Assembly (NCBI GenBank): GCA_900073065.1
Contig: FJOG01000007.1
Span: forward strand, 502,696 to 566,695
DNA: 64,000 bases
Source: Phialocephala subalpina
Lineage: Eukaryota > Ascomycota > Leotiomycetes > Helotiales > Mollisiaceae
Direction: 5' to 3'
Shown here: piece after piece, positions 34,738 to 46,428 of the stretch
Position numbering within the stretch: position 1 is the stretch's first letter
Layout: the number at the start of each line of letters is the position of its first letter
Made by a program: the position numbers and the translations under genes
Notes under the pieces: model-generated
Database searches by the model: none
Seen by the model: only the letters and a program-made list of their open reading frames with translations
Told to the model about the DNA's origin: nothing

Positions 34738-35563
34738 GCTGAGTAAGGAAGTGGGAATGATGAATGTCCGACTTGGGTTGAGAGCTTGTGCTTCTTCTGT
34801 TCTGTCCTCGTGACGGACATTGTGGGATCGGCGAGCCGGGAGCCCTCTCAACGACGAGGCACAAGTTGAGGTTCGAGACTTTGTCTTTCATTCAAACATG
34901 CTCCACCGCTCTACTTAGAGTCAATAACGAATAATTCACAAAACTCAAACAAGAGCAGACTCCAAGAACCTGATCTCTTCGCCTGTCAAGTTACTTTCAG
35001 GGAAAGTTCTGAGAAGATTCCATCACGGACCGGATCGTTGACCGTGAGGCTGCATCTCGAGATGTTGGTGGACGACGACGACAGCATGCAGGCTTGGGAA
35101 CCACGATGGCCTCGTGCAGATTTGAGAGATGACCAATTTGAGCTTTTGCCAATCGAAACCCTTCGATCTTCGTCAATTTCAGGAACAGGAAGGCGGTGTC
35201 TGCATTTTAAATTGAGGCCTGCCAAGACCCCTGCCAAGACCCCTGCCAAGCCTAACTGTGATAGGCAGGCACTTGCATTCTGCCTGCCGAGACAAGCTTT
35301 GTGCCTCTCTCTTGGCTCCCCCCTCTCCACGCACGTCCATGTATCTGCACTGCACCTTCCAGAACAGCTCGATCACGACAATATGATCGTCACATTGCAA
35401 TTCGGGGCCGCAGGTAGCTGCTCTCGAGCATGCGGTCCAATCTTAAGGGAAAGGGTGGGAGCTGCAGAGCAACCAGAGGAATGCTGCTCCCGTACAAATA
35501 CAACCCCCCACCCTGGGTGGCTGCCGACATTCCAAGCAAACATCGAATCTCGGAGCTTCAATC
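34738..35563. other. Intergenic region, S53 promoter
   Basis: Between GH92 and the S53 peptidase. It holds a short 12-bp tandem repeat (35221-35250) and pyrimidine-rich DNA. The 197-codon plus frame 35038-35631 overlaps the S53 start and has no family features, so I treat it as chance. Confidence 0.4.
35221..35250. repeat. 12-bp tandem repeat, 2.5 copies
   Basis: Unit GCCAAGACCCCT at 35221-35232 and 35233-35244, followed by GCCAAG. It lies about 320 bp before the S53 peptidase start and might be a promoter repeat. Confidence 0.9.
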
Positions 35564-37411
35564 ATGCTATTCAGGTCTGCTCTCGTCGCTACCTTGCTGT
35601 CAGTTGCTCCAGCATGGGCAGTGATTCATGAGCAGCTCGCTGCTGTTCCTGAAGGATGGAGTCAAGCTTCAACACCGGACGCGAACACGACAATCAGCTT
35701 GACCATTGGTCTCGTGCAACAGAACATCGATCAATTGCAGTCTATGCTGTTGGCAGTCTCCACACCCGGCAATGCGAAATATGGACAGCACATGGATTCC
35801 GACGATGTCAATTCGTACTTCGCTCCTGATCCCAATGGAATTCACGCCGTTCAAAGGTGGTTGAAGAGTGCTGGCGTGACCCAGGTTCAAAACGATGGCC
35901 ATTTCGTTTCCTTCCAAACGACTGTTGGGACTGTCAATTCGCTCCTCAACACCACATTCGCGACATACACGAGTGGCGATACCTCTAAGCTGAGGACTAC
36001 CCAATACTCGATTCCCGACAAGCTGGTTCCATACATCGGAGTGATTTCGCCAACAACTTACTTTGGAAAGACTGTAGCACATGCCCCAAAGTTCCGCAGA
36101 GCCACCAAGACGAAGAGGCAAAACGCGACTTCGCCTTCAGTCGATGCTTCTTGCCAAACCTCAATCACCCCATCTTGCATCAAGCAGCTGTACAGCATTG
36201 GCAACTATGCACCAGATCCACATTCTGGAAGCCGAGTCGGATTCGGATCTTTCCTGAATCAATCAGTTCTCTATGCAGACTTGTTCCAGTTTGAGACTCA
36301 ATTTGGAATCCCGCACCAGAACATTTCAACAGTTCTGATCAATGGAGCAACCAACGACCAGGATCCTGCAACTGCGGGGTATGGAGAGGCAGATTTGGAT
36401 GCTGAGTACATTGTTGGAGTCAGCCACCCTCTGCCAGTGACTGAATTCATCACTGGAGGAAGCCCGCCATTCAGTGAGTCTACCTTTTTTGCGAGCCTCT
36501 CTCCATGATGCAAGCTGACGCATCCAGTTCCCAATCTCGACGAGCCAACAGCTGCCGACAACGAAAACGAACCATACCTCCCATACTACCAATATCTCCT
36601 GTCGCAGCCAAATTCCGCAATCCCACAAGTGATCTCGAACTCTTACGGTGACGACGAACAAACCGTCCCATACAGCTACGCAGTCTACGTCTGCAACCTG
36701 ATCGGCTTCATGGGTCTTCGCGGAATCACTGTCCTCGAATCTGCCGGAGACACTGGAGTCGGAGCGCCCTGCAAATCCAACGACGGCAAGAACACAACAC
36801 AATTCACACCTCAATTCCCCGGTTCCTGTCCATACATCACATCCGTTGGCGGCACACAGGCAGCTACACCCGAAGTCGCGTGGGTTGATGGATCTGGTGG
36901 ATTCAGCAACTATTTCCCAACTGCTTGGTATCAGGAAACTGCTGTTCAAACATATCTGAGCAAATATATCAGTCCGGCGACGAAGCAATATTATGAGCCA
37001 TACACCAATTTTTCTGGAAGAGGATTCCCAGATATTTCGGCACATTCTTTGACTCCTTGGTACGAAGTAATCTACGCAGGCGCCATGTCCGCCTCAGGTG
37101 GAACCTCAGCCGCTGCCCCCGTCCTAGCAGGAATTATCGGCCTCCTGAACGATGCCCGTCTCCGCGCCGGTAAACCAGCACTAGGATTCATCAACCCAGC
37201 TCTCTATGCAATCGGCTACACAGCTTTGAACGACATCACGGGAGGTGGGAGTGTTGGATGTAGCGGTATTAATGGACAGACTGGAGCGACGTTTGTTGGT
37301 GCTGGTGTTGTGCCGTATGCTAGTTGGAATGCAACGGTGGGATGGGATCCCGTTACAGGGCTGGGGACGCCAAATTTCCAGAAGCTGTTGAAGTTGGTGT
37401 TGAGTTTTTAG
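35564..37411 (+). CDS. Secreted S53 serine-carboxyl peptidase (sedolisin/tripeptidyl-peptidase type)
   Basis: Acid extracellular peptidase of family S53. Exons 35564-36473 and 36528-37411 (54-bp intron) give 597 residues. Order: signal peptide about 1-19 (MLFRSALVATLLSVAPAWA), an activation propeptide of the Pro-kumamolisin type (from PEGWSQAS through YFGKTVAHAP, about 25-185) ending near a basic RRATKTKRQ stretch, then the catalytic domain. Catalytic Glu and Asp are in GYGEADLDAEYIVG. The oxyanion Asp is in ESAGDTGVG. The nucleophile Ser is in SGGTSAAAPV. The C-terminal calcium site is NDITGG with GWDPVTGLGTPNF. All key residues are present. The family works at low pH in protein digestion or pathogenesis. 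Whether it is a tripeptidyl- or endo-peptidase cannot be decided here. Confidence 0.95.
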
Positions 37412-38213
37412 GAGGGATTTGGAGGATTGATGTGGAGTGAATGCTTAAATATATAATAGAAGTAAAGGTAGAAGTAATTAGATAATTGCTAAAGTTACTC
37501 CATCAATCTCCTTTCTAGTCTTTTTTGGGATTATTGATGTGTCTGGGCGAAGTCTCGCTTCAGGCTTTGCCACCTATATTTCAGGGACTCGTCCACCAAA
37601 TTCAGCGACCAAGTGCGGGGTATTTCCTTACCCCGCTCCTGTACTGTAACCACCTTCGCTCCTTCCTCTGAACACATCCCAACACAAACAAACACAAGCT
37701 ACCCTTATACTCTATGCATCTCTCGATATTGCCGCCAAATGGCGTCTCTGTTCCAGCTCCGTTCAGCTCTCAAAATCTTCGTCTTACAGCTCCCAGCTCC
37801 TCTGAAGTCTGTCACACAAGCAGCTACCCCGCAATGTCCGACCACGTCTCCCCTTCCATCTCATTCGCACAAGTCTTAAAGCTTCAGCTCAGCCCTACCA
37901 TAGCAGATCCTTGTGTTATGATTATTATTGGTTTTGTTGCACATCTGCGTGTCAGCTCATGTGGTTCAGCTGATGTGATCATAGTAAGGCTTCGCATCAC
38001 GCGAGATGTTGCCTAAACGGGAGGGTTACACAAAAGATCAGACAGGGCAGCATGTGAATATAATATGAGCGATTTCGCTGGGTGTGGTTTTTGAGTTGTG
38101 TTTACCCATAGTTGATTTCTCTCGAGTGAGAAAGATCAAGTACTTGCTCTAAGTTCATTTTTTTTTGTCGTTCGCACCTTGCCGTCTCTTACGACACTCA
38201 CCACTATCTCAAA
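37412..38213. other. Intergenic region
   Basis: About 800 bp between S53 and the histidine phosphatase. Open frames here (37613-37879, 37714-38016) lack features. No RNA gene seen. Confidence 0.4.
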
Positions 38214-38874
38214 ATGGTCAGTCACGCCCTTCCTGTTTCTCACACTCATATTTACCTTTATCCAAGAGCCCAGCCTGACTGCAGACCAGTCACCAATCAT
38301 CTATCTGATCCGCCACGGCGAGAAACCTCCTAAGCTCCCAGACGGCGAAGACGCAAATGGTCTCTCAGCCCAAGGCCTGGAACGAGCACAGGGATTGAGG
38401 AAAGTGTTCGGCAAGGACAGCATCTATGATATCCAGCACATCATTGCTGAACATCCTAAGAAAGGTCCTACTTTCTTTCCCCCAACCCTCATATAATGTA
38501 AAGATACTAAGAAACACACAGACGGCAGCAGAGACCGCCCCTACCTCACCATCCTCCCTCTGTCCCAAGACCTGGATCTCGAAGTCGACAAGAGTATCGA
38601 CCGCGATGATGTGAAAGGCGCAGCTGAAGCAGCGAAAGGTTATGCAGGACCAGGCAATGTTCTCGTTTGTTGGGAGCATGGAGAGCTTGCTAAGATTGTG
38701 GAGAAGCTGGGGGTGAAAGAGAAGGCGACTTATCCGGGTGATAGGTTTGATGTTATTTGGGCTGTGAAGAAACCGTATGAGGTGCTGGAGTGGGTTGGGA
38801 GTGAGGGTGTGCCTGGGCTGGATGATGGGGCGAGTCCGGTTGGACCTGTTGGGCCTGTGGCTGGTGATGATTGA
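38214..38874 (+). CDS. Histidine-phosphatase (phosphoglycerate-mutase-like) superfamily protein
   Basis: Small cytosolic protein with the RHG signature IIYLIRHGEKPPKLPDGED and the second catalytic His block VLVCWEHGELAKI, plus SAQGLERAQGL and the acidic SIDRDD. My model has exons 38214-38220, 38285-38464 and 38522-38874 (179 residues). Exon 1 is only ATGGTCA, joined in phase after a 64-bp intron (weak GTCACG donor, CTGCAG acceptor), so the protein begins just before IIYLIRHGE as in relatives. The alternative is no first intron: the RHG frame then runs back through a hydrophobic FLFLTLIFTFI stretch but contains no ATG. The second intron (GTCCTA...ACACAG) is well placed. The C-terminus ends in a Gly/Pro/Val-rich tail. 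Substrate unknown. Confidence 0.75.
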
Positions 38875-38912
38875 GAATGATCATGTTTAGCCAACGACAG
38901 AAAGGGAAAAGG

Positions 38913-39420
38913 TCATGTGAAATCAAGTTCTTCTATTGATTGCCATCTTCTTACACGCTCATCCAATGTTTTGCCAGCCTCCGCTTCCCCAATTCTGCCA
39001 TGAACAAGAGCTCGCCACTTAGTATGGGCAATGTCTTTATCTCCCCAATCATTCGTTTCAGCTGGAGCCTGGAGGCCAAATCCGCAAAGTCTTCGCCTTC
39101 AACTCATCATCTCCCTCAACAAACTTGTTAAAGGTCCTCTTCTCCACCCTCTCATTCTTCAATAACATCACATACCCCTTAATCCTCTTCTTGTACATTT
39201 CCTGCTCACCCCTCTCTCCCTTTCGATACATGTCCCAATATCTCTCTAACCCCTCTATAAGATCATCTTGTCCTCTTTCCTCTTATACCTTTCGAATCTC
39301 CAGACACAGAATCCGCACATGATGCCTATTTGTCCGTCTTCTGGTAATGATGAGAACCCGGACCTATAAATGCGTCCGAATTCTATGATGTCGCCCGGAA
39401 AGCCGATCGTACATGCTGTA
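38913..39420 (-). pseudogene. Decayed unrecognised gene
   Basis: The minus strand from about 39415 reads GFPGDIIEFGRIYRSG and QIGIMCGFCVWRFERYKRKE. It shifts frame to QDDLIEGLERYWDMYRKGER and FNKFVEGDDELKAKTLRIW, meets TGA, then in a third frame gives DKDIAHTKWRALVHGRIGEA and RVRRWQSIEELDFT with a stop at 38915-38913. The three pieces are contiguous, compositionally protein-like and too short individually to be noticed as genes. No splice pair joins them. I do not recognise the family. It sits tail-to-tail with the histidine phosphatase gene, only about 40 bp from its stop. Confidence 0.55.
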
Positions 39421-39479
39421 TAGAATGATTGAAGAACGAGGGCTTGGCTTTTTTGGTCCTCGGTTCGAGTAGGTCTCCA

Positions 39480-40712
39480 TCAAACATCCAAACCCGCAAC
39501 ACCTTTCATCGGCCCCCTAGCACCATGTCCCTTCCCACCCGGTCTCTCACACGGAAAATCTACCACATTACAGAACCGAGGATCTAGCATCGATTCTAGA
39601 ATTGTGTTAAAGGTTGGTTGCGTTTCTTTTATTATTCCTGTTCCGCTATATCTTACAAGTAGGTTACTGATTAGCTTTGTTTTTCGGAGGTGTGAGAGGG
39701 GGAGTAGGGGAGGACTTACTATACATTTGCCCTTTCAAATCTTCTCTGTTGCCGGTAAAGAGTGCGAGGTCAGAGATGGGTTTATTAATTAGATTGGGGA
39801 AGAGATCCACGCTCCGAACCCAGGCTGAGAACAGGAATGTGGTTTCGGAGATCTTTTCAAAAGTTGTAGGATGTTCAACTACCGTGTATCCGGCTTCCTG
39901 AAACAGGCCTCGTATCCCAAGATTCATGCCGGAATCTTGGATATATACGTTGTGCTTTAGGTCTGGGTTAGCGAAGGTGAGTTGTGTGACTATTTGAGAA
40001 AATGTGACGAATTGTAGCATTTCCATTTCTAGACCGTATCCGACGCCGAGGAGGATGGCGTTTGTGATTGGTTCATCGGCTCGATCGGAGATGATGCGAT
40101 CTATGAGAGCCGTCAAATGAACTGAATAGGGCGATTCGTTCCATATTTGAATCCATTTCTTGAGATCGTCAGCATGTTTGGGGAGGTCTGGGTCTGGCTC
40201 TCGGTTTGGGTAGATTGGTACTAGGTATTGGGATCTTATGAAAGCGCGTTCTGCAGGCCCAATCTCCGGGTATTCGTCATCGTCTTGATTTTGTGTGGCA
40301 GCTGAGTGAGCTGAAGATGCTGTGCTTTCAGCAGAGTGAGTGGTATGGGTGGTGCTAGTCGAAGAAGATCTACTTGACGATGCACCAGAGGTGATACTTG
40401 CCCGGCTTCCTGGACTATTTAAAGATACTAAGAATGTACTGTTGGAAGACGGCGTAGGTGAAGCTGGTGCTGGAATTGAGGCAGGGTCAATTGGGAGTGT
40501 TTCCGAGCTCGAGAGAGAGAAAGCCCCATGATTAAATCATTACAGAAATCCCCAGGGTACAAAGGGATAGTGTTCAACAATGCCTTGCAATTGACTGGAA
40601 GTGTGATCAAGGTTGTGCTAAGAGAGGACGACGAGGCAAAAGTGAAAACTCCCCCCGACCTATCGTTAGGGCCGAAATGAAGACAATCTTGTAGAATTGA
40701 AAGGCACGCCAA
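39480..40712 (-). pseudogene. SRR1-like protein, frameshifted by an extra CT unit
   Basis: The core reads AILLGVGYGLEMEMLQFVTF, VTQLTFANPDLKHNVYIQDSG, FQEAGYTVVEHPTTFEKI and TFLFSAWV, matching the SRR1-like domain (named after Arabidopsis SRR1, a red-light and clock protein; fungal members are uncharacterised). A 124-bp intron (39719-39596) leads to a final exon ending GGKGHGARGPMKG, TGA at 39482-39480. Upstream, a Ser/Thr-rich linker (SSSRSSSTSTTHTTHS) and an N-terminal part (TLITLPVNCKALLNTIPLYP) are in different frames. The switch lies in a CT-repeat near 40513-40524 (minus CTTTCTCTCTCTCGAG), where one fewer CT unit gives a continuous frame. No ATG precedes the N-terminal part in frame. 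Either a slippage pseudogene, a base-call error or an unseen first exon. Confidence 0.6.
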
Positions 40713-41666
40713 ACTAAAGATATACGGGACGGATTATAAAAAGGGTGTCGACTAGGGCTATTTTTCTTGCGTTGTAATGTTAAAGTGGGAAGACCGAAGA
40801 TGATCACAATAGCGGGTAAAATTTTAAACCGCACTTGGACAACAGAACTTTGAATAGAGAGCCCTGAGTTGTACCTTCTAAGTAGAGATACAATTCATGA
40901 AATAGTTATATCTCGTCCTTTATTTATGGATGCGTTGGGAAAAAGAAAGAAGTGTGATTGAACACAATACGAGAATCTGCTGGAGTTTTCGAGCTGGACA
41001 GGTTGCCCCTGAAATTTAGCGAAAGATAGGGGGCAAAGCCCGAAGCGAAGTCAGAAGCGAAAGTCTCGCGATATTCCATGAGTATGATAATTTGTAAAGT
41101 AGGATTCTGCACGAAGCAAAATACAACACGCTGACTCTACAATCCAAAACCTGAAAGCAAGTGAGAAGGGTGTTTAGCTTTCTGTGCCAGCAATATTATC
41201 AACGTAGGAGGCATACTATCGTCATCTGACGCACGATCACTTGACGATTTCAGTGCTTGAGAAACTTCTGTCGATACCTGCCTGTTCTTGTTCCTTCTTT
41301 TCAATGATGCTTGAAGCTCAAGAAATGTGTGGTTTGACCCCATTCGTCTACTTGCTTGGCCGACAAGCGACATGAAGCTGAACGGCTGTTCCCCATTTAT
41401 GTCTCGGCTAATTCTTCCGCCAGAGAAAGGGCAGGATACCTTAATGCAAATCTCGCTCTACCACCTACTTAGTGGTTGATATCTCGAGTGTGTCTGAAGC
41501 TTGAAAGAAAGCAAAAATATGACTATCCATGTGAAGGATGACTGGATATGCAATTAATGTTTTGGGTGGGCGAGCGGCTGTCTGGCAGGTCTAGAACTGA
41601 AAGGTTAACTGTTATTGTTTTGAGACCTAACTTGTTGAAATCGAACAAGATCTTCTTCATTTGGTA
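40713..41666. other. Intergenic region
   Basis: Between the SRR1-like gene and the next possible gene. A 78-codon minus frame (41373-41137, ATG start, MGSNHTFLELQASLKRR) is hydrophilic and unrecognised; it could be a gene fragment but I cannot support it. Confidence 0.35.
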
Positions 41667-42215
41667 TCACCATCGTCTTATGTTCCTTCTAGAACACAAG
41701 ACATTGGGATCTTCATAAACCAGTTGGATATCAGTTCTTGGACTTGGCGGAGAATCCTCCGATTTTGGTGGCTCGATGCCATTGGTGGAAACCCAACTTC
41801 CATTTTGACGTTTCTGACATGCACCATCCCACGCAGATCGACATTCTAGAATCCTGCTTTGGATATCATGCCTATCTTTGCTGTCAGTTCCAAATCCTGA
41901 TATCGAGTTTTGCATCTGGATGCTAGAAGAGCATCCTGGACATTTAAGTCTGGAAAGGGATCCTGGATTTGCTCGCAGGCTCGCAAGGTTGGGATGGCGA
42001 AACACGATGAACGCTGCGAACGCCAGGAACCGTTTGAGGCACAGCATGGTATGCATGGAAGAGTCTTTGGTGGTTTCGGTACCAATAGCGAAATTGGCCA
42101 GACTCAGGGTTGATTTGCCAGGAAGTCCCTGATTGACAGTTCCGACAACGCTGTCTTCGGCCGAGGTAACGACATCACGACATCCGAAGCAGCAACATGA
42201 CCACATCAGAAGCAT
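41667..42215 (-). CDS. Possible hypothetical protein, 182 residues
   Basis: An uninterrupted minus-strand frame from ATG 42215 (MLLMWSCCCFGCRDVV) to a stop at 41667. A short hydrophobic segment (FLAFAAFIVF) is the only notable feature; the C-terminal half is Ser/Pro/Asp-rich. No family recognised and no splice structure. The length is unusual for chance in DNA of this composition but not decisive. It lies about 250 bp downstream of the rhodopsin-domain gene on the same strand. Confidence 0.25.
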   Translation of the reverse strand: MLLMWSCCCFGCRDVVTSAEDSVVGTVNQGLPGKSTLSLANFAIGTETTKDSSMHTMLCLKRFLAFAAFIVFRHPNLASLRANPGSLSRLKCPGCSSSIQMQNSISGFGTDSKDRHDIQSRILECRSAWDGACQKRQNGSWVSTNGIEPPKSEDSPPSPRTDIQLVYEDPNVLCSRRNIRRW

Positions 42216-42469
42216 TGTTGCAGACTTTTCGGACAATGAAGCAGAAGCAGAAGGCGTGTTATTGTGATGGTAGAAAATATCACTGATCGAAGACCTGTGT
42301 CCTCATCATACAAACATAAGGAGTATCGTCATAATAAACACAGGACTCAGAACACCAGTGCGAATATGCTATCTATACACAAGGTCCAGTCTAGGACCCT
42401 TTTCGTTCCAATAGTCCCGTCTCTCGACACAAAAGATTACAAAACACCATCTACCTTTGTCCCACCATG

Positions 42470-43981
42470 TTACCTCCTCTGTTGAATTTTCGCGGTTTCT
42501 TTCTCAATCTCCGCCCTCACTTGTTCTATCCTCAGATCGACTTCTGTGCGAACATTGATCCCATTTCCAGCATGCGAATTCTCACTGCCATGTTCCCCAC
42601 TCGCGACCTCAGCACTACTACTTCCATTTCCCTTAACATTCAACTCAATCTCACTCCCACTCTCCCCTACACTTTCAACATCAACATCTAGCCCCGTTCC
42701 CTTTGCCCCAGACTCCATGCAACGAAAGCCTTCTCCGTTATATGATCGATCGGTTATGCGGGATAGAGGGTAAGATTTTGAGCCACTTGCGCCATAGGGT
42801 GTTGCTGAAGATCCGTTTCGAGAACCGGAAGAGAAGAAGCGACCGAATAGGGGGCGGAGGAGGGGGAGGTTGCCGCATGTTATTCCTATGCCGAGTTCGA
42901 TGTATGTCCAGATACCGGGGTCGACTTGCGTGACTGTTGTTTCTCTCACGTCAGCTTCGCTTCTTGTATCCGAAAAGAAAGGAGTGAAGGGGAAGGAAAG
43001 AGGGTAGACTCACAAGTAATATCCTTGACATTGATCTTCGCTAACGCCACGAACCTTAAAATACTCGTTAAGCACACAAAGCCACCCAACAAGAACATTC
43101 CGCTCAGCGCCATCTTTCTCCTGTTATTGATTTGTAGTTTCCAAACCATGGGAATAGGAAGTGACAAGATGACGAGATCGCCGGCGAAGGATAGTACTCC
43201 GTTGGTCATGCCGATGTTGATGAGGGCGTTTGGGATGCAGTGGCCGCCTTTGATGGTTTTGTCCCAAAAATAGGCGATGGGGAGGCATTGGAGCATATTG
43301 GAGAAGAAGGCTGCTACGGCCCAGCCGAGAGTGAAGAGCCATACCTGGAAGTGGGAGTTAGTACACACAGGTGGAGAAGTGATTCATGTATTGTGATGAT
43401 ACTTGCAAATATACTTTGCAAGTGCTTTGGCTTGCTTTGCGAGCACCTTGCATGGACTGTATCACTTGAAGAGGAAGTGACTTACCCCAAATGCTACTCG
43501 TCTAAACATTCGAGTTGGAAATAGCCGAACATACAGAAGTAGGATGGATGTCTTGACGCATAACAGACATGGCGGATTACCCCTTTGAAGGACCCAAAGT
43601 GACTAGATATTAAATCAGCTCACTTCTTGCAGACACTCTTGGACAACGTACAATATTGAACTTCTTCAAATCCACTTTCGAAACATTGGCTTCATGTTCT
43701 CCAAATCCGACTGTTAGACCTATTCTCTCGTCAGCTTATTCGATCCCATATCCTCTAAGTGACCACAAACCATAGAGCAAGCACGCAGCTGGAATATAAC
43801 TGAACGGGAGAGCCAGTCCCATTATCCAATCGTCCGCCTGAAATCTTGCACCAGTCTTCTTCCTCGCGAACAACCTCGCAATATACGATCCATTGCTCAC
43901 AATAAACACCACAATCGTCGAAGCCAGCACGACTCTCTTGTTATACGCAACTGCAGGATCATCCGCAGAGGGGAGAACCAT
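42470..43981 (-). CDS. Rhodopsin-domain (PTH11/SAT4-like) seven-TM membrane protein
   Basis: Fungal integral membrane protein of the Rhodopsin_dom family, related to PTH11-type putative GPCRs. Five exons (43981-43771, 43719-43652, 43602-43486, 43344-43014, 42933-42470) give 396 residues with matching phases. Spans: VVLASTIVVFIVSNGSYIA, DDWIMGLALPFSYIPAACLL, VKTSILLLYVRLFPTR, VWLFTLGWAVAAFFSNML, NGVLSFAGDLVILSLPIPMVW, MALSGMFLLGGFVCLTSILR and GIWTYIELGIGITCGNLPLL. Signature elements are QADDW after the first span, QCLPIAYFWD, LPIPMVWKLQ and DPGIWTY. There is no CFEM domain at the N-terminus, unlike classical PTH11. The hydrophilic tail ends in a Glu/Arg-rich helix (RIEQVRAEIEKETAKIQQRR). Exon 3 (CLLCVKTSILL) is the least conserved and its 5' splice choice is the weakest point. 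Ligand unknown. Confidence 0.85.
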
Positions 43982-45929
43982 GCCTGCGATCTTTCAGATC
44001 AGATCAGGACGTGCTGATGGCTTACGATGCGGGTAAGACTTGATGGGGTTGAACAGCAGCAGTAAGACATAGGACCAAAACTCGTCAAGGTGTAGGTAAA
44101 GATCAGCGAGATATACTTGTACATGTACCCTCTATAGAAGATCCTTTTCTGTGCCACCCTTGGGAATGCAAGATCCTTATCGTCTTTTGTTACAGGACTG
44201 AGTTCGGATAAGTGGACATCGTCTGTATCTGTACGGATCCGTAAAAGTACGGAGGTACTTTGTAAACCAGGATGCTACCACTTGCCTGGTCGGAAAAGCC
44301 GTTGAATAGTCCAGCCAGATGCTGGGAATTGCGTGACTCCCAGGTTGGAACTTCAGGGAGAGAAGTGAATTTGAAACCAGGTGCTCGTAGACATCCCTTC
44401 CAACCGCATGATAAATAGGAGCTTCATCAAAAACCATCCCACAGAGACCCACTCCTCCGGCGAGATAGAGAAGAAAGTCGGAGAGAAGAGGGACTGGGGT
44501 ACGAGCTTCGCTTGAACTTTGATGCTGGCCAACTTGAAGACTGTGCCGCTCATTGGACTGCATTAGAAATAGCGTTTGAAATGCCGGTAGCATATTTCCT
44601 TTTTGGGCTAAGAGAATCCAATCCGTTGGTGGAAGGTGATGTCGAAACTTCCCCTTCCCCCAAGGATGCCGGACCGATACTAGTAAATTGTCTCATTATT
44701 CTCTCCCAAACACTAGTCCTAGACTTGTACCTGCTTGGTCCCAAGTGAGGTCGGAACGCCATCGCATTGCACAAGTAAGGATTGGTCAACTTGACGTGGG
44801 TGTTCAAGCAAATTCCAAGTCGATTGGCCAATCTCTTGGTTCGCCTGGTTTTCGTGACAAGGAACAGCATATGAAGAGATCTGTCAACCGAGGATCGTTT
44901 CGTAACGACCTTCTCGGACCAGACCGAACGATGGGATGTGACTGGGGGGGTGGGGATGATAGGATTGGGTCTTCCGGTGCAGAAGGACGTTCAACCTTGC
45001 AGTGGCGTCAACACGGGACTAAAAGACGGAGTCGAAAGACGCCTCCCGTAGTCTTATTTGTTGGCGGCTGGCAGCTCGGTGTAGTTGTTCCTGCAAGTCT
45101 CAAACGAGACTTCTTTTCGATGGACTCATCTAAGAACTGCAACGTTATCAGAGGCATAGAACTTGCAGATATTCTAGCCACTTTGAGTGCCTGCCCAGCA
45201 AAACCGTTTGTCAAATTTCAAGTTTTAAAGCGTTTGAAATATATAAGAGTTCTAATAGCAATGCTAAGATCCTGAACGTACCTTCGTCTAATCAGTGTTT
45301 CTGCCCCAATACTTCACTATCTTGACGTGCTCTTCGGAACGCTTGCTCCCGATAATTAGTGCACTGGTGCCGCACGTTCTGGTTGACTTTTCGGGAGATT
45401 GGCTTGCTGGGAATCTTGGGTCGTGTTCACGTAAAATAGGGACTCTAAACTGGGTTCAGTGGATGGCCAGGGCGTTGATTGGGGGCGGAACCCCTGGAGC
45501 GGATCTATGTTAGTGGGTCAACTGAAATTCTTCAGCGACCTAGTTGGCAAGAACAGACTCCCGCAAACTGGCGTAAAATTAAGCAACACCAAGCCGGACA
45601 AGAGATGGTGGGATGGAGACGAAAATTTCTTGTGACAGCCACCCGCACCGCCACTCCCGCTGAAGAAAAATAAGCACTTGCCCAACCTTAACTGAACGTT
45701 CGGGTGCTACGCCACATTTTCAGTGCTTTGTCTCTGGAGACTCGAAGAGGACCCTTGGACTGCCAATTAAGTCTGTGTAACCGCGCGCTACCTGCTTTAA
45801 ATGGGGCTCCTAATCATGCCGAGAGACATGTAGCATGGGTGTATGCAGGTATATTATTAGTTGCGAAAGTGGAGCAGGCAAAAGAATAGTATTGATGAAG
45901 AATCTACTTGTTTAGCTAGGTAAGAATAT
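43982..45929. other. Intergenic region up to the AT-rich block
   Basis: Nearly 2 kb without a supported gene. The longest frame is plus 44688-45275 (195 codons, non-ATG start; internal ATG MKRSVNRGSFRND), with overlapping minus frames at 44177-44593 and 44550-44870. None shows domains, splice structure or membrane/secretion features. It may be decayed coding DNA at the edge of the repeat block. Confidence 0.4.
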
Positions 45930-46428
45930 CTCTTTAATAAAATGCTCTCGCCGGTTTATCCGAATAAAGTTAATATATTTAATATTATAATATAAGTTTA
46001 ATTATAGGATTTTATTAAACATTTGATAAATTATTAATATATTGGATTTATTTATAATTAAATATAAGTTTTTCAACTAATATATTTTTTAAAAAAAAGA
46101 TTTAAAAAATTATTTAGAAGAATAATAATTTTAATATTATATATATAATATTAAATTAATTAAAAATATAATTATAATAATTAATTTTTATAAATAAATT
46201 AAATATTTAATAAATAATTTATATTTTTAATATAATAAAACTTTAATAAAAAGATTTATAATTATTTTATTAATATTAATAAATAAAATTTTGTATTAAA
46301 ATTCTAAAAAGTTTTTTTTAAATTAATTATATTATTAAGAAATAATTTTTTTTTAATACTTTTTAAAACTTTATTATTCAAAATTAAAATATATAATATT
46401 TTCAAAATAATTTATTAATATTTAAAAA
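45930..46428. other. Extremely AT-rich stretch
   Basis: About 500 bases almost entirely A and T (runs such as TAAATTAATTAAAAATATAA), with hardly any G or C after 46080. This is unlike both the genic DNA to the left and the retrotransposon DNA to the right, which keeps many CG dinucleotides. It ends in the assembly gap. It may be the most strongly mutated part of the repeat block or a boundary element. Confidence 0.9.

Noticed and set aside
36326..37045. 239-codon minus-strand frame across the S53 gene
   Set aside because: Antisense to a peptidase domain with all catalytic motifs.
44688..45275. 195-codon plus-strand frame
   Set aside because: No ATG at its start, no domain, and overlapping minus frames of similar quality; coding status cannot be supported.
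45930..46428. Mitochondrial DNA insertion
   Set aside because: The base composition would fit, but no mitochondrial gene, tRNA or intron motif can be read in it.
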